A DNA stretch of 64,000 nucleotides from CAIWHR01 sp963809965 (GCA_963809965.1 CAWELU010000050.1:1-64000); one strand, 5' to 3'; positions 27,101-36,456 are shown, counted from the stretch's first letter. Notes: generated by a model from the sequence alone, not told the origin. Program-made: numbers and translations.

Positions 27101-27657
27101 TGCTCGGGGAATCGCAGTCGGGCGAGATGCAGGAAGTCGGCTTCCAGCTCTATGCCGACATGCTGCGGGTGGCCGTGTCCGCGCTGAAAGCGGGCCGCGT
27201 GCCGGACCTGTCCGCACCGCTCGGCGTCGCCACCGAAATCAACCTGCACGTCCCGGCGTTGCTCCCCGAAGCGTACTGCGCTGACGTGCACGAGCGGCTC
27301 GTCCTCTACAAGCGCCTCGCGAACGGGGAGACCCTCGAGGAGCTCGAGGCGATGCAGGAGGAACTCGTCGACCGCTTCGGCAGCCTGCCCGAGCCCGCGC
27401 AGGCGTTGGTCGCGTGTCACCGATTGCGGCTCATCCTGAAACCGATGGGCGTCGCGAAGCTCGATGCCGGTCCCGAGCGGACCACGCTGCAGTTCGGGCC
27501 GCACCCTCCCTTCGATCCGGGCGCGTTGATCGCGTTGGTGCAAAAAGATGGTCGCATACGCTTCGCGGGGCCCGATCGCATCCGGATCGAGCAGGCGGCG
27601 CCCACGCTGGCCGAACGCGCTGCACTGGTGAAGAATTTTCTGGCCCGACTGAGCTGA
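24109..27657 (+). CDS. mfd: transcription-repair coupling factor
   Basis: 1182 residues from the ATG at 24109; a GTG at 24073 is the in-frame alternative, and the frame extends further upstream only through DNA opposite the EamA gene. Mfd removes RNA polymerase stalled at lesions and recruits UvrA. Visible parts: UvrB-like N-terminal module (LLPDWETLPYDHFSPHQDL), RNAP-interaction region with DPVVHEQHGIGRYLGL, helicase Walker A CGDVGFGKTEVALRAA, DEEHRFGVRQKEQLK, the TATPIPRTLAMS translocation segment, and QLHQLRGRVGRS. A normal C-terminal D7 region follows. It is intact over its full length. Confidence 0.96.
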   Translation: MATQASTDANVAAQRTSAAAPATPALATTLQMLAALPPLVPPLPDAAQKSTAAVLPESADALALAQLAASCIGEKRLLAIVSADALTAQRLADELPWFAPGVHVALLPDWETLPYDHFSPHQDLVSQRLATLYRVSRGECDVLVVAANTALYRLAPTSYLAAFTFFLKQGTRLDVDALRAQLALAGYQHVTQVVSPGEFSVRGGLIDLFPMGSALPYRLDLFGDDIETIKTFDIDTQRTLYPVPEVRLLPAREFPLDDAGRTRFRGRYREVFEGDPSRSALYKDVSNGIAPGGIEYYLPLFFDSTATLSDYLPAGTVVALHGDVTGAVQRFWQDADVRYKLLRGDKARPLLPPTEVFLPPDAFFGAIKPYPRIEIPVRAADDTAGVDGGRRTARLCRPVRVDRRADDPIAALKRYVAAADARVLICAESAGRRETMQQYFAEYGLTVPLAADLPGFVAGDANSALIVAPVHNGFEWPDAKLAFVTEAELYAGVARRGRREAGRRSNVDAMLRDLSEVRIGDPVVHEQHGIGRYLGLVTMDLGEGAAEFLQLIYANDAKLYVPVANLHLIGRYSGASPEAAPLHELGSNQWEKAKKRAARQAHDTAAELLNLYARRAARKGHAFKFKPHDYEAFADGFGFEETPDQQGAIEAVIKDLTDGKPMDRLVCGDVGFGKTEVALRAAFVALADGKQVAVLVPTTLLAEQHFQVFSDRFADVPVKLVELSRFRSPKEVKAALEGLAAGTIDLVIGTHKLIQPDVKFANLGLVIIDEEHRFGVRQKEQLKRLRAEVDVLTLTATPIPRTLAMSLEGIRDFSVIATAPQRRLAIKTFVAPYSRGIIREAALRELKRGGQIYFLHNDIDTINTTAERLADLLPEARIAIAHGQMGERDLEHVMREFYAQRVNLLVCSTIIETGIDVPTANTIIIERADRFGLAQLHQLRGRVGRSHHQAYSYLLTPPEDALSTQAKKRLEAIQMMEDLGSGFYLAMHDLEIRGAGEVLGESQSGEMQEVGFQLYADMLRVAVSALKAGRVPDLSAPLGVATEINLHVPALLPEAYCADVHERLVLYKRLANGETLEELEAMQEELVDRFGSLPEPAQALVACHRLRLILKPMGVAKLDAGPERTTLQFGPHPPFDPGALIALVQKDGRIRFAGPDRIRIEQAAPTLAERAALVKNFLARLS

Positions 27658-27695
27658 ACCGCCGCCGGCAGCCGTTCCGAAGCGGGAGCGGCACG

Positions 27696-28655
27696 GTGGT
27701 TGGCTCCCGGAGCACGACTCGCCCGAGCGATTCCTTGGCCCCCTCCCTCTTTCCGCCGCAATTGCACGTCTTCGTCCGCGATTGGCTGTCCGCGAACAAC
27801 GTCTTGCTGAGGAGCCGCGACGGGCATGTGCTGATCGACTCCGGCTACGTCCGGCACAAGCGGCTTACGCTGGCGCTCCTCGAGACCGAGCGCGGCATCG
27901 GCGACGAATCGCTCGCGTGGCTCGTCAACACGCATTGCCATTCGGACCATGTGGGCGGCAACGCGGCAATCGTCGCGCGTTACGGTTGCCCGATCGCGGT
28001 GCCTGCAGGCGAGGCTCCGCTCGTCGAGCGCTGGGATCAGAAAGCCCTCTTGTACGACTATTGCGACCAGGACATGGAACGCTTCGACGTGGACCAGGCG
28101 CTCGTTCCGGGATCCACCCACGTGTGGGGTGACCTCGAATGGAGCGCGCTGGCCGCGCCCGGACACGACATGGGCGCCCTCGTGTTCTTCAACCCGGAAC
28201 ACCGCATCCTCGTTTCGGGCGACGCGTTGTGGGAGCACGGTTTTGGCTTCGTGATGCCGCGCGAGATCGACCCGGCCGCTCTGCCCGCGACGCGCGCCAC
28301 GATCGAGATGCTGGCCGGGCTCGACATCCGGGTGGTGATTCCCGGCCACGGCGAGCCGTTCACCGACGTTGCCGCAGCACTCGCGCGCGCGCGAAAACGG
28401 ATCGAGGCGTTCGAGACCGACAGCCTACGCGTCGCGCGGCACGCGCTGAAGGTGAATCTCGTCTTTTCGCTGCTCGACAAGCAGCGGCTGGCGCTGGCGG
28501 ACATGCCGGCTTACGTCGAACGCATCGGCATCTATCGCGATTTCAACGCGCGCTTCTTCCAGCTGCCGCCCGCCCGCCTCGCCGAACTCCTCATCGCCGA
28601 ACTGGAGAAGGCCGGGGCGGTGAAGCGCGAGGCGGGCTGGCTCGTTCCGGGCTGA
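27696..28655 (+). CDS. MBL-fold metallo-hydrolase
   Basis: 319 residues. The start is set at GTG 27696, preceded by GGGAG; no ATG is available near the domain start. The metal motif NTHCHSDHVGG (HxHxDH), a later GHDMG, GDALW and PGHGEPF give the full set of metal ligands of the metallo-beta-lactamase fold. A C-terminal helical extension (VNLVFSLLDKQRLAL to the end) is typical of glyoxalase-II-like or lactonase-like members. Exact substrate unknown. It begins 38 bases after mfd in the same direction. Confidence 0.88.
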   Translation: MVGSRSTTRPSDSLAPSLFPPQLHVFVRDWLSANNVLLRSRDGHVLIDSGYVRHKRLTLALLETERGIGDESLAWLVNTHCHSDHVGGNAAIVARYGCPIAVPAGEAPLVERWDQKALLYDYCDQDMERFDVDQALVPGSTHVWGDLEWSALAAPGHDMGALVFFNPEHRILVSGDALWEHGFGFVMPREIDPAALPATRATIEMLAGLDIRVVIPGHGEPFTDVAAALARARKRIEAFETDSLRVARHALKVNLVFSLLDKQRLALADMPAYVERIGIYRDFNARFFQLPPARLAELLIAELEKAGAVKREAGWLVPG

Positions 28656-28808
28656 CCAAGCCCAGGTCGCGGAGTGTTGGAATAGAATCCGCGGCGGTCT
28701 TGTTGGCGCATCGGGCGTACCGCCCGGTCTCGGCCGATTCGGATGCGACCCACGCCAGGTGGCGCTGGAGCGCAACGCCGGGGGCCGCTCAACTTTTCGG
28801 AGGATTCG

Positions 28809-29270
28809 ATGGGAATCGCAGGAACGCTTGCGCTGGGTGTGGTGTTGGGCGGCACAACGGCAATGACGGCGGTCTGGGCGCAGGACGTGAAGCCCGAGCG
28901 CGCGATCAAGTACCGCCAGGGCATCATGCAGGCGCAGGGCTGGAACATGGGCGTCATGGCGGCGATGGTGAAAGGGGAGAAGCCGTACAACAAGGACGAG
29001 TTCCTCAAGCGCGCAACGTATCTCGATCAATTGGTGCACATGCCGTGGGAAGGCTATACGCCCGGTTCTGATCAGGGTGCCCCGACCAAGGCGAAGCCGG
29101 AAATCTGGAAGGACCCCGCGAAGTTCAAGCAGAACGGCGACAAGCTAATGGTCGAGACGGGAAAGCTCGTCGTCGCGGCGCAAACGGGCGACATGAACCA
29201 GATCAAGCCGGTGTTCGGCGATGTCGCCAAGGGGTGCGACAGCTGCCACGACGAATTCCGCAGCAAGTAG
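28809..29270 (+). CDS. cytochrome c' (class II c-type cytochrome)
   Basis: 153 residues from the ATG at 28809 with CGGAGGA ribosome site. Signal peptide (cleavage near VWAQ), then the four-helix pattern with IKYRQGIMQAQGWNMGVM, FLKRATYLDQL and PWEGYTPGSDQG, and the C-terminal heme motif GCDSCHDEFR. These are standard cytochrome c' features. Periplasmic; family members bind NO and CO. It is convergent with the cytochrome b gene, which could be an electron partner. Confidence 0.93.
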   Translation: MGIAGTLALGVVLGGTTAMTAVWAQDVKPERAIKYRQGIMQAQGWNMGVMAAMVKGEKPYNKDEFLKRATYLDQLVHMPWEGYTPGSDQGAPTKAKPEIWKDPAKFKQNGDKLMVETGKLVVAAQTGDMNQIKPVFGDVAKGCDSCHDEFRSK

Positions 29271-29303
29271 CGGCTTTAACCACCACCTCCACGCCTCGCC
29301 GAG

Positions 29304-30056
29304 CTAGCTTTCGGTGACCAGCACCCAGACGGCGTAGGCGCAGATCGCGAGCAAGGCAAGCGCACGGGCGCCCTTGACCGGTCGCGTGGCCGCATCGACG
29401 ACCCGCCGCGGCACCAGCTTCACGCCGGTGACCATCGGCTGGATCAGGTTCTCCTTGAACACGGCAAGATAGAAGAACGCGGCGCCGACGTGCACGGAGG
29501 CGAGGCCGACGACGACCCACGCCCCGACGACGTGGAGCGCCGTGAACCGATCGGAGAGATCGTCGCTGATCCGTTTCGCAAGCGGCCCTTCGGCCGCGAT
29601 GTCGTCGTTCGCGAACAGCCCCGTCGCCGCCTGAGTCAACAGCGCGGTGAGCAGCAGGACGACGAACCAGCCGCCGAGCGGGTTGTGTCCGGTGTGCACA
29701 GCAGGCGGCGGCTGCAGGAGCGAACGCGCGTAGGCGATGACCGCAGCCGGACCGCGGACGAAGCTCGAGAAGCGCGCATGGTGGCTTCCCAGAAAGCCCC
29801 ACAGGATGCGAAACAACACGAGCAAGAGGATGCCGAACCCCGAGCGCAGGTGCCACTCCATCGCATTGCCACCGACGAGGCCCGTTGCCACCGAGACCAC
29901 GACCAGCGCGAAAACCGCCCAGTGGACGACACGGACCGGCCAGTCCCAGACACGGACAGGCACGCGATCGGCAGCGATCGCGAGGCTCGCCGGCTCCTTC
30001 GTCGTGTTCTCGTGCGTCACGTCTGCTGGGATGTCGCGATCGCCGCCGAGTTCCAT
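29304..30056 (-). CDS. cytochrome b561-family membrane protein
   Basis: 250 residues with four main hydrophobic helices. The first contains VWDWPVRVVHWAVFALVVVS, where His is a typical b-heme ligand; others are MEWHLRSGFGILLLVLFRI and FTALHVVGAWVVVGLASVHV. The layout fits the prokaryotic b561/Ni-Fe-hydrogenase b-type family (PF01292), which passes electrons to periplasmic c-type cytochromes. It starts 19 bases after the NDH-2-like gene in the same direction and faces the cytochrome c' gene. Confidence 0.9.
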   Translation of the reverse strand: MELGGDRDIPADVTHENTTKEPASLAIAADRVPVRVWDWPVRVVHWAVFALVVVSVATGLVGGNAMEWHLRSGFGILLLVLFRILWGFLGSHHARFSSFVRGPAAVIAYARSLLQPPPAVHTGHNPLGGWFVVLLLTALLTQAATGLFANDDIAAEGPLAKRISDDLSDRFTALHVVGAWVVVGLASVHVGAAFFYLAVFKENLIQPMVTGVKLVPRRVVDAATRPVKGARALALLAICAYAVWVLVTES

Positions 30057-30075
30057 GCCCGCTCGATCCCTGGCG

Positions 30076-31431
30076 TCAGTGCAGTTTGACGCGCGGGTCG
30101 AGCCGGTGCCGCACCAACCGGCTCAGCGTGTCGATCGCGACCCGCACATAGCCGTGGATCGACACCTGATGCAGCTTGTACAGCGATGCGTACATCCAGC
30201 GTGCGATCAGGCCCTGGATCAGCAGGTTGCCGCCGATCAGGCGTCCCATCAGGTTGCCCACCGCGGAGAGTTCACCGAGCGAAACCAGCGAGCCGAAATC
30301 CGTGAACCGGAATGTGGGCAGCGGCTTGCCGGCGAGGCGCGCGTGGACGCTCTTGACGAGCAGGGTCGCCTGCTGGTGGGCGACCTGCGCGCGCGGCGGC
30401 AAGAGCGCTCCCTCGCGTCCCGCTTCGGGCCAGGGGCAGGCGGCACAGTCGCCCAGCGCGAAGATATCCGGATCGCGCGTTGTCGCCAGCGTCGTATCGA
30501 CGACGAGCTGGTTCGCCCGATTGAACTCGAGTCCATCGAGCGTCGCGAGCAGCGGCGGCGCCTGAATGCCCGCCGCCCAGACCACGAGATCGGCGGGTAG
30601 CACGTCGCCGCCCGCGGTGTGGACGCCATCGGCATCGACTGCCGTCACGCGTTCGCTGGTACGCACGACGACGCCGAGCGTCGCGAGCAATTCGGTCGCC
30701 GCCGCCGCGATCTTCTCGGATAGTGGCGGAAGTATCCGCGGCGCCGCCTCGATGATGGTGAGCCGGATATCGCGTTCCGGCACGAGGTGCTCGAGCCCGT
30801 AACTTGCCAGCGCCTTGGTGCAGTGTCGAATCTCCGCGGCCAGTTCGACCCCGGTTGCGCCGGCACCGATGATCACGATTTCCACCGCTCCGGACTCGCC
30901 ACGCGCAGCACGGCCCTCGGCACGCATGCATGCCGCGACAAGGCGGTCGTGGAATCGATCGGCGTCGGCCGCGGTATCGAGGGAGATCGCATGCGTGGCC
31001 ACACCGGGAATGCCGAAATCGTTGCTCACACTGCCGACACAGACGATCAGCGTGTCGTAGGGCACGACGCCGGCCGGCAGGATCTCGGCACCGTCGTGGT
31101 CGTGGACCGCGGCGATTTTCAGTTCGCGCGCCGTGCGGTCAAGGCCGGTCGCCGCCCCGAGGCGAAAGCGGAAATGGTGCCAATACGCCATCAGGAAGTA
31201 TTCGACGTCGTGCAGGTCCACATCCATTCGTCCCGCGGCGACCTCGTGCAACAGCGGCTTCCACAAATGCGTCGGCAGCGCGTCGACGAGCGTGATCGTG
31301 GCGCGTCCGCGCCCTCCGAGGGTATCGCCGAGCTTCGCGGCGAGCGGCAGACCTGCCGCACCACCGCCTACGATCACGATGCGATGCGGCTGCGGCACGT
31401 GCGTGGGCCCGGGCACGTTGCCGGCCGGCAT
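30076..31431 (-). CDS. NAD(P)/FAD-dependent oxidoreductase, NDH-2-like
   Basis: 451 residues from the ATG at 31431, which overlaps the stop of the ggt gene (TGATG). FAD-binding RIVIVGGGAAGLPLAAKL at the N-terminus, a second GxGxxG for NAD(P)H in IVIIGAGATGVELAAEI, and DIFALGDCAACPWPE for the flavin. This is the type II NADH dehydrogenase pattern: a single-subunit membrane-associated enzyme that reduces quinone without pumping. The amphipathic C-terminal region (GRLIGGNLLIQGLIARWMY) would bind the membrane. Cytochrome b561 follows, consistent with a small electron-transport unit. Confidence 0.9.
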   Translation of the reverse strand: MPAGNVPGPTHVPQPHRIVIVGGGAAGLPLAAKLGDTLGGRGRATITLVDALPTHLWKPLLHEVAAGRMDVDLHDVEYFLMAYWHHFRFRLGAATGLDRTARELKIAAVHDHDGAEILPAGVVPYDTLIVCVGSVSNDFGIPGVATHAISLDTAADADRFHDRLVAACMRAEGRAARGESGAVEIVIIGAGATGVELAAEIRHCTKALASYGLEHLVPERDIRLTIIEAAPRILPPLSEKIAAAATELLATLGVVVRTSERVTAVDADGVHTAGGDVLPADLVVWAAGIQAPPLLATLDGLEFNRANQLVVDTTLATTRDPDIFALGDCAACPWPEAGREGALLPPRAQVAHQQATLLVKSVHARLAGKPLPTFRFTDFGSLVSLGELSAVGNLMGRLIGGNLLIQGLIARWMYASLYKLHQVSIHGYVRVAIDTLSRLVRHRLDPRVKLH

Positions 31432-33193
31432 CACTGTCCCCGCACCGTGCCCTCGCGCCGTGGGTCGGCGCCGCCGATCCAGCCTGTCTTCGTGCGCACG
31501 ATCGCCTGCACGCCGCTCGTGAAGTCGATGACGCGCACCTCCGCTCCCAACGCCTTCAATTTGGGTTCGAGGACCGCGACCGGCGTATCCTTCTCGAGCT
31601 CGGTCGGGCCGTTGCGGCTGCCGAAATTCGGCAGCGCGATCGCGGCTTGCGGATCGAGCCCCCAGTCGAGCACGCCGATCAACGTCTTCGCGACGTAGTT
31701 GATGATCGCGCTGCCGCCGGGCGAGCCCGCGACCAGGAACACGCGTCCCGCGCGGTCGTAGACGATCGTCGGCGCCATCGACGAGCGCGGCCGCTTGCCT
31801 GCCTCGACGCGATTGGCAACGGGCTTGCCGTCCTCGCTCGGCGCGAACGAGAAATCGGTGAGCTCGTTGTTGAGCAGGAACCCGCCCGCGGTCATCAGCC
31901 GGCTGCCGAAGGCATCCTCGATCGTTGTCGTCATCGCGAGTGCGTTGCCGTACCGGTCGACGATCGAGATGTGCGACGTCGACGGAAACTCGAGCGCGGC
32001 GCCCTCGCCATGCGCGACCTTCTTCGCCGGCGTGATGCGCTCGGGCGGGGTTCCCGGTCGGGCGCGGCCAAGGCTGCCATTGGTTTGAATCATCGCGGAG
32101 CGGCCGCGCAGATACGACGAATCGAGCAACCCCGCTGGCGGCGTGTAGAAATCGGGGTCGGCCTCGTAAACACCGCGGTCCGCATAGGCCAAGCGGCCGG
32201 CTTCGCTGATGAAGTGGACGCTCCAGAACGACGCCGCGACCCATCGCGTTGAGATCGTAGGGCTCGAGGATCTTGAGCATCTGCAGCACGGTGATGCCTC
32301 CCGACGATGGCAACGGGAAACCGCACACGCGATAACGGCGATACGAGTCGCAGACGGGTGTGCGCACCTTGACCGTATACCCGGCAAGATCAGCAAGCGT
32401 CAGATCGCCCGGATTCGTCGGATGCGAGTTCGCGGTGTCGACGATGTCCCGCGCAATCTCCCCGGCGTAGAACGCATCGGCACCTCCCGTGGCGATCTTG
32501 CGCAGCGTCCGTGCATACGCAGGGTTCCGGAGCATCGTTCCGACGGCCACGGGCTTGCCGTCCTGGGTGTAGAAATAGGCCCGTGCACGCGGTTGCGTCA
32601 GGTATCGCTCGCCGGCAAGGAGCCTGTTCAGGCGCGGCAGAAACCGCGAAGCCGCTTTCGGCAAGCTCGATCGCGGGGACGAACAACTCGCCCCACGGCA
32701 GTCGGCCGTGGCGGCGATGCGCGGTCTCGAGCAGCCGCACGACGCCGGGGACGCCCACCGACTTTCCGCCGATGACCGCATCGTAGAACGCAAGCGGCTT
32801 GCCGTCCTTCATGAACCGGTCCGGCCGTGCGGCCGCGGGCGCGGTCTCGCGCCCGTCGTAGGCGAGAAGCTTCCCCGCCTTGGCGTCGTGCAGCAGCAGG
32901 AAGGCGCCACCGCCCAGCCCGGAGGATTGCGGCTCGACCAATCCCAGCACCAGCTGGACGGCGATTGCGGCGTCCACGGCGCTGCCACCCTGCGCTAGGA
33001 TGCGATACCCGGCGTCGACCGCAAGCGGATTCGCGGCGGCGATCATCCAGTGTGCCGAGGTGACCGGCGCCTTGTCCGTCCAGCCGGAAGGACGCTCGGG
33101 TGCCTGGTTCTGCGCGATCGCGCTCGAGGCGACGATCACCGCGAGGCAAACCGTTACGACGCGACCGACCATTCGTGCGAAATTCGGCGCCAT
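31431..33193 (-). pseudogene. ggt: gamma-glutamyltransferase, frameshifted twice
   Basis: The likely start is the ATG at 33193, eight bases after GGAGG, followed by an export signal ending in AIAQNQ. The first frame covers AGYRILAQGGSAVDAAIAVQ and the GLGGGAFLLLHD segment, then breaks near 32643; VSAAPEQ should continue as PRLNRLLAGE, in the next frame. A second break lies near 32238, after YDLNAMG, and the third frame carries AASFWSVHFISEAGRL. The small-subunit nucleophile region PSTSHISIVDRYGNA (Thr) is intact, as is GSPGGSAIINYV. Both breaks look like one extra base. Either a recent pseudogene or sequencing errors; the coupled NDH-2-like gene still overlaps its stop. Confidence 0.85.
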
Positions 33194-33467
33194 TGCCATC
33201 TCCTCCCCGCCGTAGGTTGAGTTGCTTCGAAATACCGCGCGCGCCAGCTTCGCGTCGAGGCACGGCAATTCCATAGGCTACCACCGATGGCTGCTCGAGC
33301 CCCGGCCGGCGTGCTCCACTGCGGATGCCGGCGGCTCCGGTCGGCACCGCCGCGTCGTTGCCTCGCAGCAGCCAACGGTCGGGCGGCCCCCTATCGACGA
33401 TCCATTGCGACATCGGCCGGAAAGGTATTATCTTGTTGCCTTCGCGAACAAACCCATCGGGGGCGCC

Positions 33468-34082
33468 ATGTCGAATTTCGCGATTCCTCGCTCGTTCATG
33501 CTTGCCTCACTGGCAGCGTTGGCGCTTGCGCTCGCCGTGCCCGCGAAAGCCCAGGACGTCACCGTGCGTGTCCAGAAGAACGGTGCGGCGTTCGAGGTGC
33601 ACGCCGAGTTCACCGTTCCCGCGACGGTCACGCAAACGTGGGAGGTCGTGACCGACTATGACAACATGGCGAAGATCGTGTCGAGCATCGATTCGAGCCA
33701 GATCCAGAATCGGGTGGGCGACACCTTCGAGGTGGCGCAGAAGAGCCACGTAAAAGCGGGGCTGCTGCCGATCTACATGGATTCGGTGCGCAAGGTCGAG
33801 TTGATTCCGCCCCGCGAAATCCGGTCCGAGCTCGTCAAGGGAAACCTGAAGTCGTCGAACTTCACCACCCGGGTCATCGACGAAGGCGCCCTGACGCGCG
33901 TCACGGCCGACGGCTCGTTCGTTCCCGGCGCGCTGGGCGCGGCGACGATCACCGTCGAATCCGTCATCACCCAGACGCGACGCCAATACCAGGAGTTGCG
34001 TGACGAGATCCTGCGGCGGAAGAACAACGAGCCGCCGCCGCCCTGCCTGCTCGCGAAGAACTGCCAGCAAACTCCGGGCTGA
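33468..34082 (+). CDS. exported SRPBCC/START-like domain protein
   Basis: 204 residues from the ATG at 33468 (GGGGG upstream). Export signal (cleavage near AKAQ), then a lipid-binding-like SRPBCC fold: FTVPATVTQTWEVVTDYDNM is the hallmark helix-grip start, followed by strands FEVAQKSHVKAGLLPIYM, RSELVKGN and RVTADGSFVPG. It ends in a short Pro- and Cys-containing tail. Members may carry hydrophobic ligands in the periplasm. It is convergent with hppA, with a terminator between them. Confidence 0.82.
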   Translation: MSNFAIPRSFMLASLAALALALAVPAKAQDVTVRVQKNGAAFEVHAEFTVPATVTQTWEVVTDYDNMAKIVSSIDSSQIQNRVGDTFEVAQKSHVKAGLLPIYMDSVRKVELIPPREIRSELVKGNLKSSNFTTRVIDEGALTRVTADGSFVPGALGAATITVESVITQTRRQYQELRDEILRRKNNEPPPPCLLAKNCQQTPG

Positions 34083-34143
34083 TTCGTCAAGCGCAGCGCC
34101 GGCCGCGCTCGCAACGGCCCCATTTTCGCGACGCCGAAAAGGA

Positions 34144-34169
34144 AGGGCCGACCCTCGCGGGCCGGCCCT
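34144..34169. terminator. bidirectional terminator between convergent genes
   Basis: An 11-bp stem, AGGGCCGACCC with GGGCCGGCCCT, has one A-C mismatch and a four-base loop. T-rich runs follow on both strands (CTTTC on plus, CCTTTTC on minus). It separates the SRPBCC gene and hppA. Confidence 0.7.
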
Positions 34170-34191
34170 TTCGCTCTGCGCTCAGAGTTCG

Positions 34192-36456
34192 CTACTTCTT
34201 CGGCGCTTCGGTCATGGCGTCCTTCGCCGGTGCAACGGCGGGCCCTGCTGCAGTAGGAACAGGTGGCGCAGCCGGGGCTGGCGTTGCCTGTGCAGGTCCT
34301 GCCGCCGGCGCGGGGGCAGGCGCTGCGGCGGGCGCGGACATCGCTGCCGGAGCGACGACCTTGACGGGCGCGGCGGCCGGCTTATCCATGAAGACCGACG
34401 TCCCGAGCAGCGGCACGATCATCAACGCCACGATGTTGATGATCTTGATCAGCGGGTTCACCGCGGGGCCGGCCGTGTCCTTGTAGGGATCGCCCACGGT
34501 GTCGCCGGTGACGGCGGCCTTGTGCGCATCGGATCCCTTGCCGCCGTAATGGCCGTCCTCGATGTACTTTTTCGCGTTGTCCCAGGCGCCGCCGCCGGTC
34601 GTCATCGAGATCGCGACGAAAATGCCGGTGACGATCGTGCCCATCAGGAGCCCGCCCAACGCCTCCGGCCCGAGCACGAGTCCGACAACCACCGGAACCA
34701 GAACCGGCAGCAGCGACGGCACGATCATTTCCTTGATCGCCGCCTTGGTCAACATGTCGACGGCGACACCGTATTCGGGCTTCGCCGTACCTTCCATGAT
34801 GCCCTTGATCTCCTTGAACTGGCGGCGCACCTCGATGACAACCGCGCCCGCGGCACGGCCGACGGCCTCCATTGCCATCGCGCCGAACAGGTAGGGAATC
34901 AAGCCGCCCAGGAAGAGTCCGACGATCACCTTGTGGTTCGACAGGTCAAAGGAAACCCCGATGCCCTCGGAATCGAGCGCGTGCGTGTAGTCGGCAAAGA
35001 GCACCAGCGCGGCAAGGCCGGCCGAGCCGATCGCGTACCCCTTGGTCACCGCCTTGGTCGTGTTGCCGACCGCGTCGAGCGGATCGGTGATCGCGCGCAC
35101 GGAGTCCGGCAGCTTCGCCATTTCCGCGATGCCTCCGGCGTTATCGGTGATCGGACCATACGCGTCGAGCGCGACGATGATGCCGGCCATCGAGAGCATC
35201 GACGTCGCCGCGATCGCGATTCCGTACAGGCCCGCGAGCCAATAGGAGCCCCAGATCGCGATGCACACCGCAATCACCGGCCAGGCGGTGGCCTTCATCG
35301 ACACGCCGAGTCCGGCGATGATGTTGGTCGCATGCCCGGTCGTCGACGCCTCGGCGACATGGCGCACCGGCTTGAACTCGGTTGCCGTGTAGTACTCGGT
35401 GATCACGACCATCGCCGCGGTCAGCGCGAGGCCGATCAGCGACGCGAGAAAGAGCTTCAGCGGGGACAGCGACGGATCGACGGCGCCGATGCCGCCCATC
35501 ATCCACTGGGTGATGAACCAGAAACCGACCGCGGAAACGAGGCCTGCGACGATCAGGCCGCGGTAGAGCGCGTTCATGATCTTGCCGCCCTCGCGCGCCT
35601 TGACGAAATAGCAGCCGATGATCGACGCGATGATCGAGAATCCGCCCAGCACCAGCGGATAGGTGACAGCCGCCTCGGCCATCACCGGCATCAGGAGTGC
35701 GCCGAGCAGCATCGTCGCGACGATCGTCACCGCGTACGTCTCGAAGAGGTCGGCGGCCATGCCCGCGCAGTCGCCGACGTTGTCCCCGACGTTGTCCGCG
35801 ATTACCGCCGGATTGCGCGGGTCGTCCTCGGGAATGCCCGCCTCGACCTTGCCGACGAGATCCGCGCCGACATCCGCGCCTTTGGTGAAGATGCCGCCGC
35901 CAAGACGGGCGAAGATCGAGATCAGCGAGCCGCCGAACGCGAGACCGACGAGCGGCTGGATGGCGTGATGCAGGCCCTCCTTCATCAGGTTCGGCGCACC
36001 GTGCGCGGACCCCAGCAGGAACCAGTAGAACCCGGCCACGCCCAATAGTCCGAGGCCGACGACCAGCATGCCCGTGATCGCGCCCCCTCGGAACGCGACG
36101 GAGAGTGCGTCATTCAAACCCGTGCGCGCAGCCTCGGCGGTCCGCACGTTCGAGCGAACCGACACGTTCATCCCGATGTAGCCGGCAAGTCCGGAGAGCA
36201 CCGCACCGACAGCGAATCCGCCCGCCGTCGCGCCGCCCAGCGCCCACCAGATGACGACGAACAGCACGAGACCGACGATGCCGATCGTCGTGTACTGGCG
36301 GTTGAGGTAAGCCTGCGCACCGGACTGGATTGCGGCGGCGATTTCGCGCATCCGGTCGTTGCCGGACGGCTTCGCCATGATCCAGCCGATCGAAACGGCG
36401 CCGTAGACGATCGCGGCGATCGCGCAGACAAGCGCGAAGATCAAGCCTGTGGACAT
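34192..36456 (-). CDS. hppA: K+-independent proton-pumping membrane pyrophosphatase
   Basis: 754 residues, about 16 membrane helices. It couples hydrolysis of pyrophosphate to proton pumping across the inner membrane. The pyrophosphate site is complete: GADVGADLVGKVEAGIPEDD, RNPAVIADNVGDNVGD and later GDTVGDPYKDTAGPA. Lys468 in GNTTK is the residue that marks K+-independent enzymes (Ala there in K+-dependent ones). The ATG at 36456 follows GGGAGA. Unusual is a roughly 65-residue Ala/Pro-rich tail after the last helix, ending AKDAMTEAPKK. Upstream, in the same direction but cut off by an insertion sequence, lies pfp. Confidence 0.95.
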   Translation of the reverse strand: MSTGLIFALVCAIAAIVYGAVSIGWIMAKPSGNDRMREIAAAIQSGAQAYLNRQYTTIGIVGLVLFVVIWWALGGATAGGFAVGAVLSGLAGYIGMNVSVRSNVRTAEAARTGLNDALSVAFRGGAITGMLVVGLGLLGVAGFYWFLLGSAHGAPNLMKEGLHHAIQPLVGLAFGGSLISIFARLGGGIFTKGADVGADLVGKVEAGIPEDDPRNPAVIADNVGDNVGDCAGMAADLFETYAVTIVATMLLGALLMPVMAEAAVTYPLVLGGFSIIASIIGCYFVKAREGGKIMNALYRGLIVAGLVSAVGFWFITQWMMGGIGAVDPSLSPLKLFLASLIGLALTAAMVVITEYYTATEFKPVRHVAEASTTGHATNIIAGLGVSMKATAWPVIAVCIAIWGSYWLAGLYGIAIAATSMLSMAGIIVALDAYGPITDNAGGIAEMAKLPDSVRAITDPLDAVGNTTKAVTKGYAIGSAGLAALVLFADYTHALDSEGIGVSFDLSNHKVIVGLFLGGLIPYLFGAMAMEAVGRAAGAVVIEVRRQFKEIKGIMEGTAKPEYGVAVDMLTKAAIKEMIVPSLLPVLVPVVVGLVLGPEALGGLLMGTIVTGIFVAISMTTGGGAWDNAKKYIEDGHYGGKGSDAHKAAVTGDTVGDPYKDTAGPAVNPLIKIINIVALMIVPLLGTSVFMDKPAAAPVKVVAPAAMSAPAAAPAPAPAAGPAQATPAPAAPPVPTAAGPAVAPAKDAMTEAPKK

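Noticed and set aside
34000..36048. 682-codon open frame on the plus strand opposite hppA
   Set aside because: It is Arg/Asp/His-rich antisense of a conserved membrane protein, with no ribosome site and no domain.
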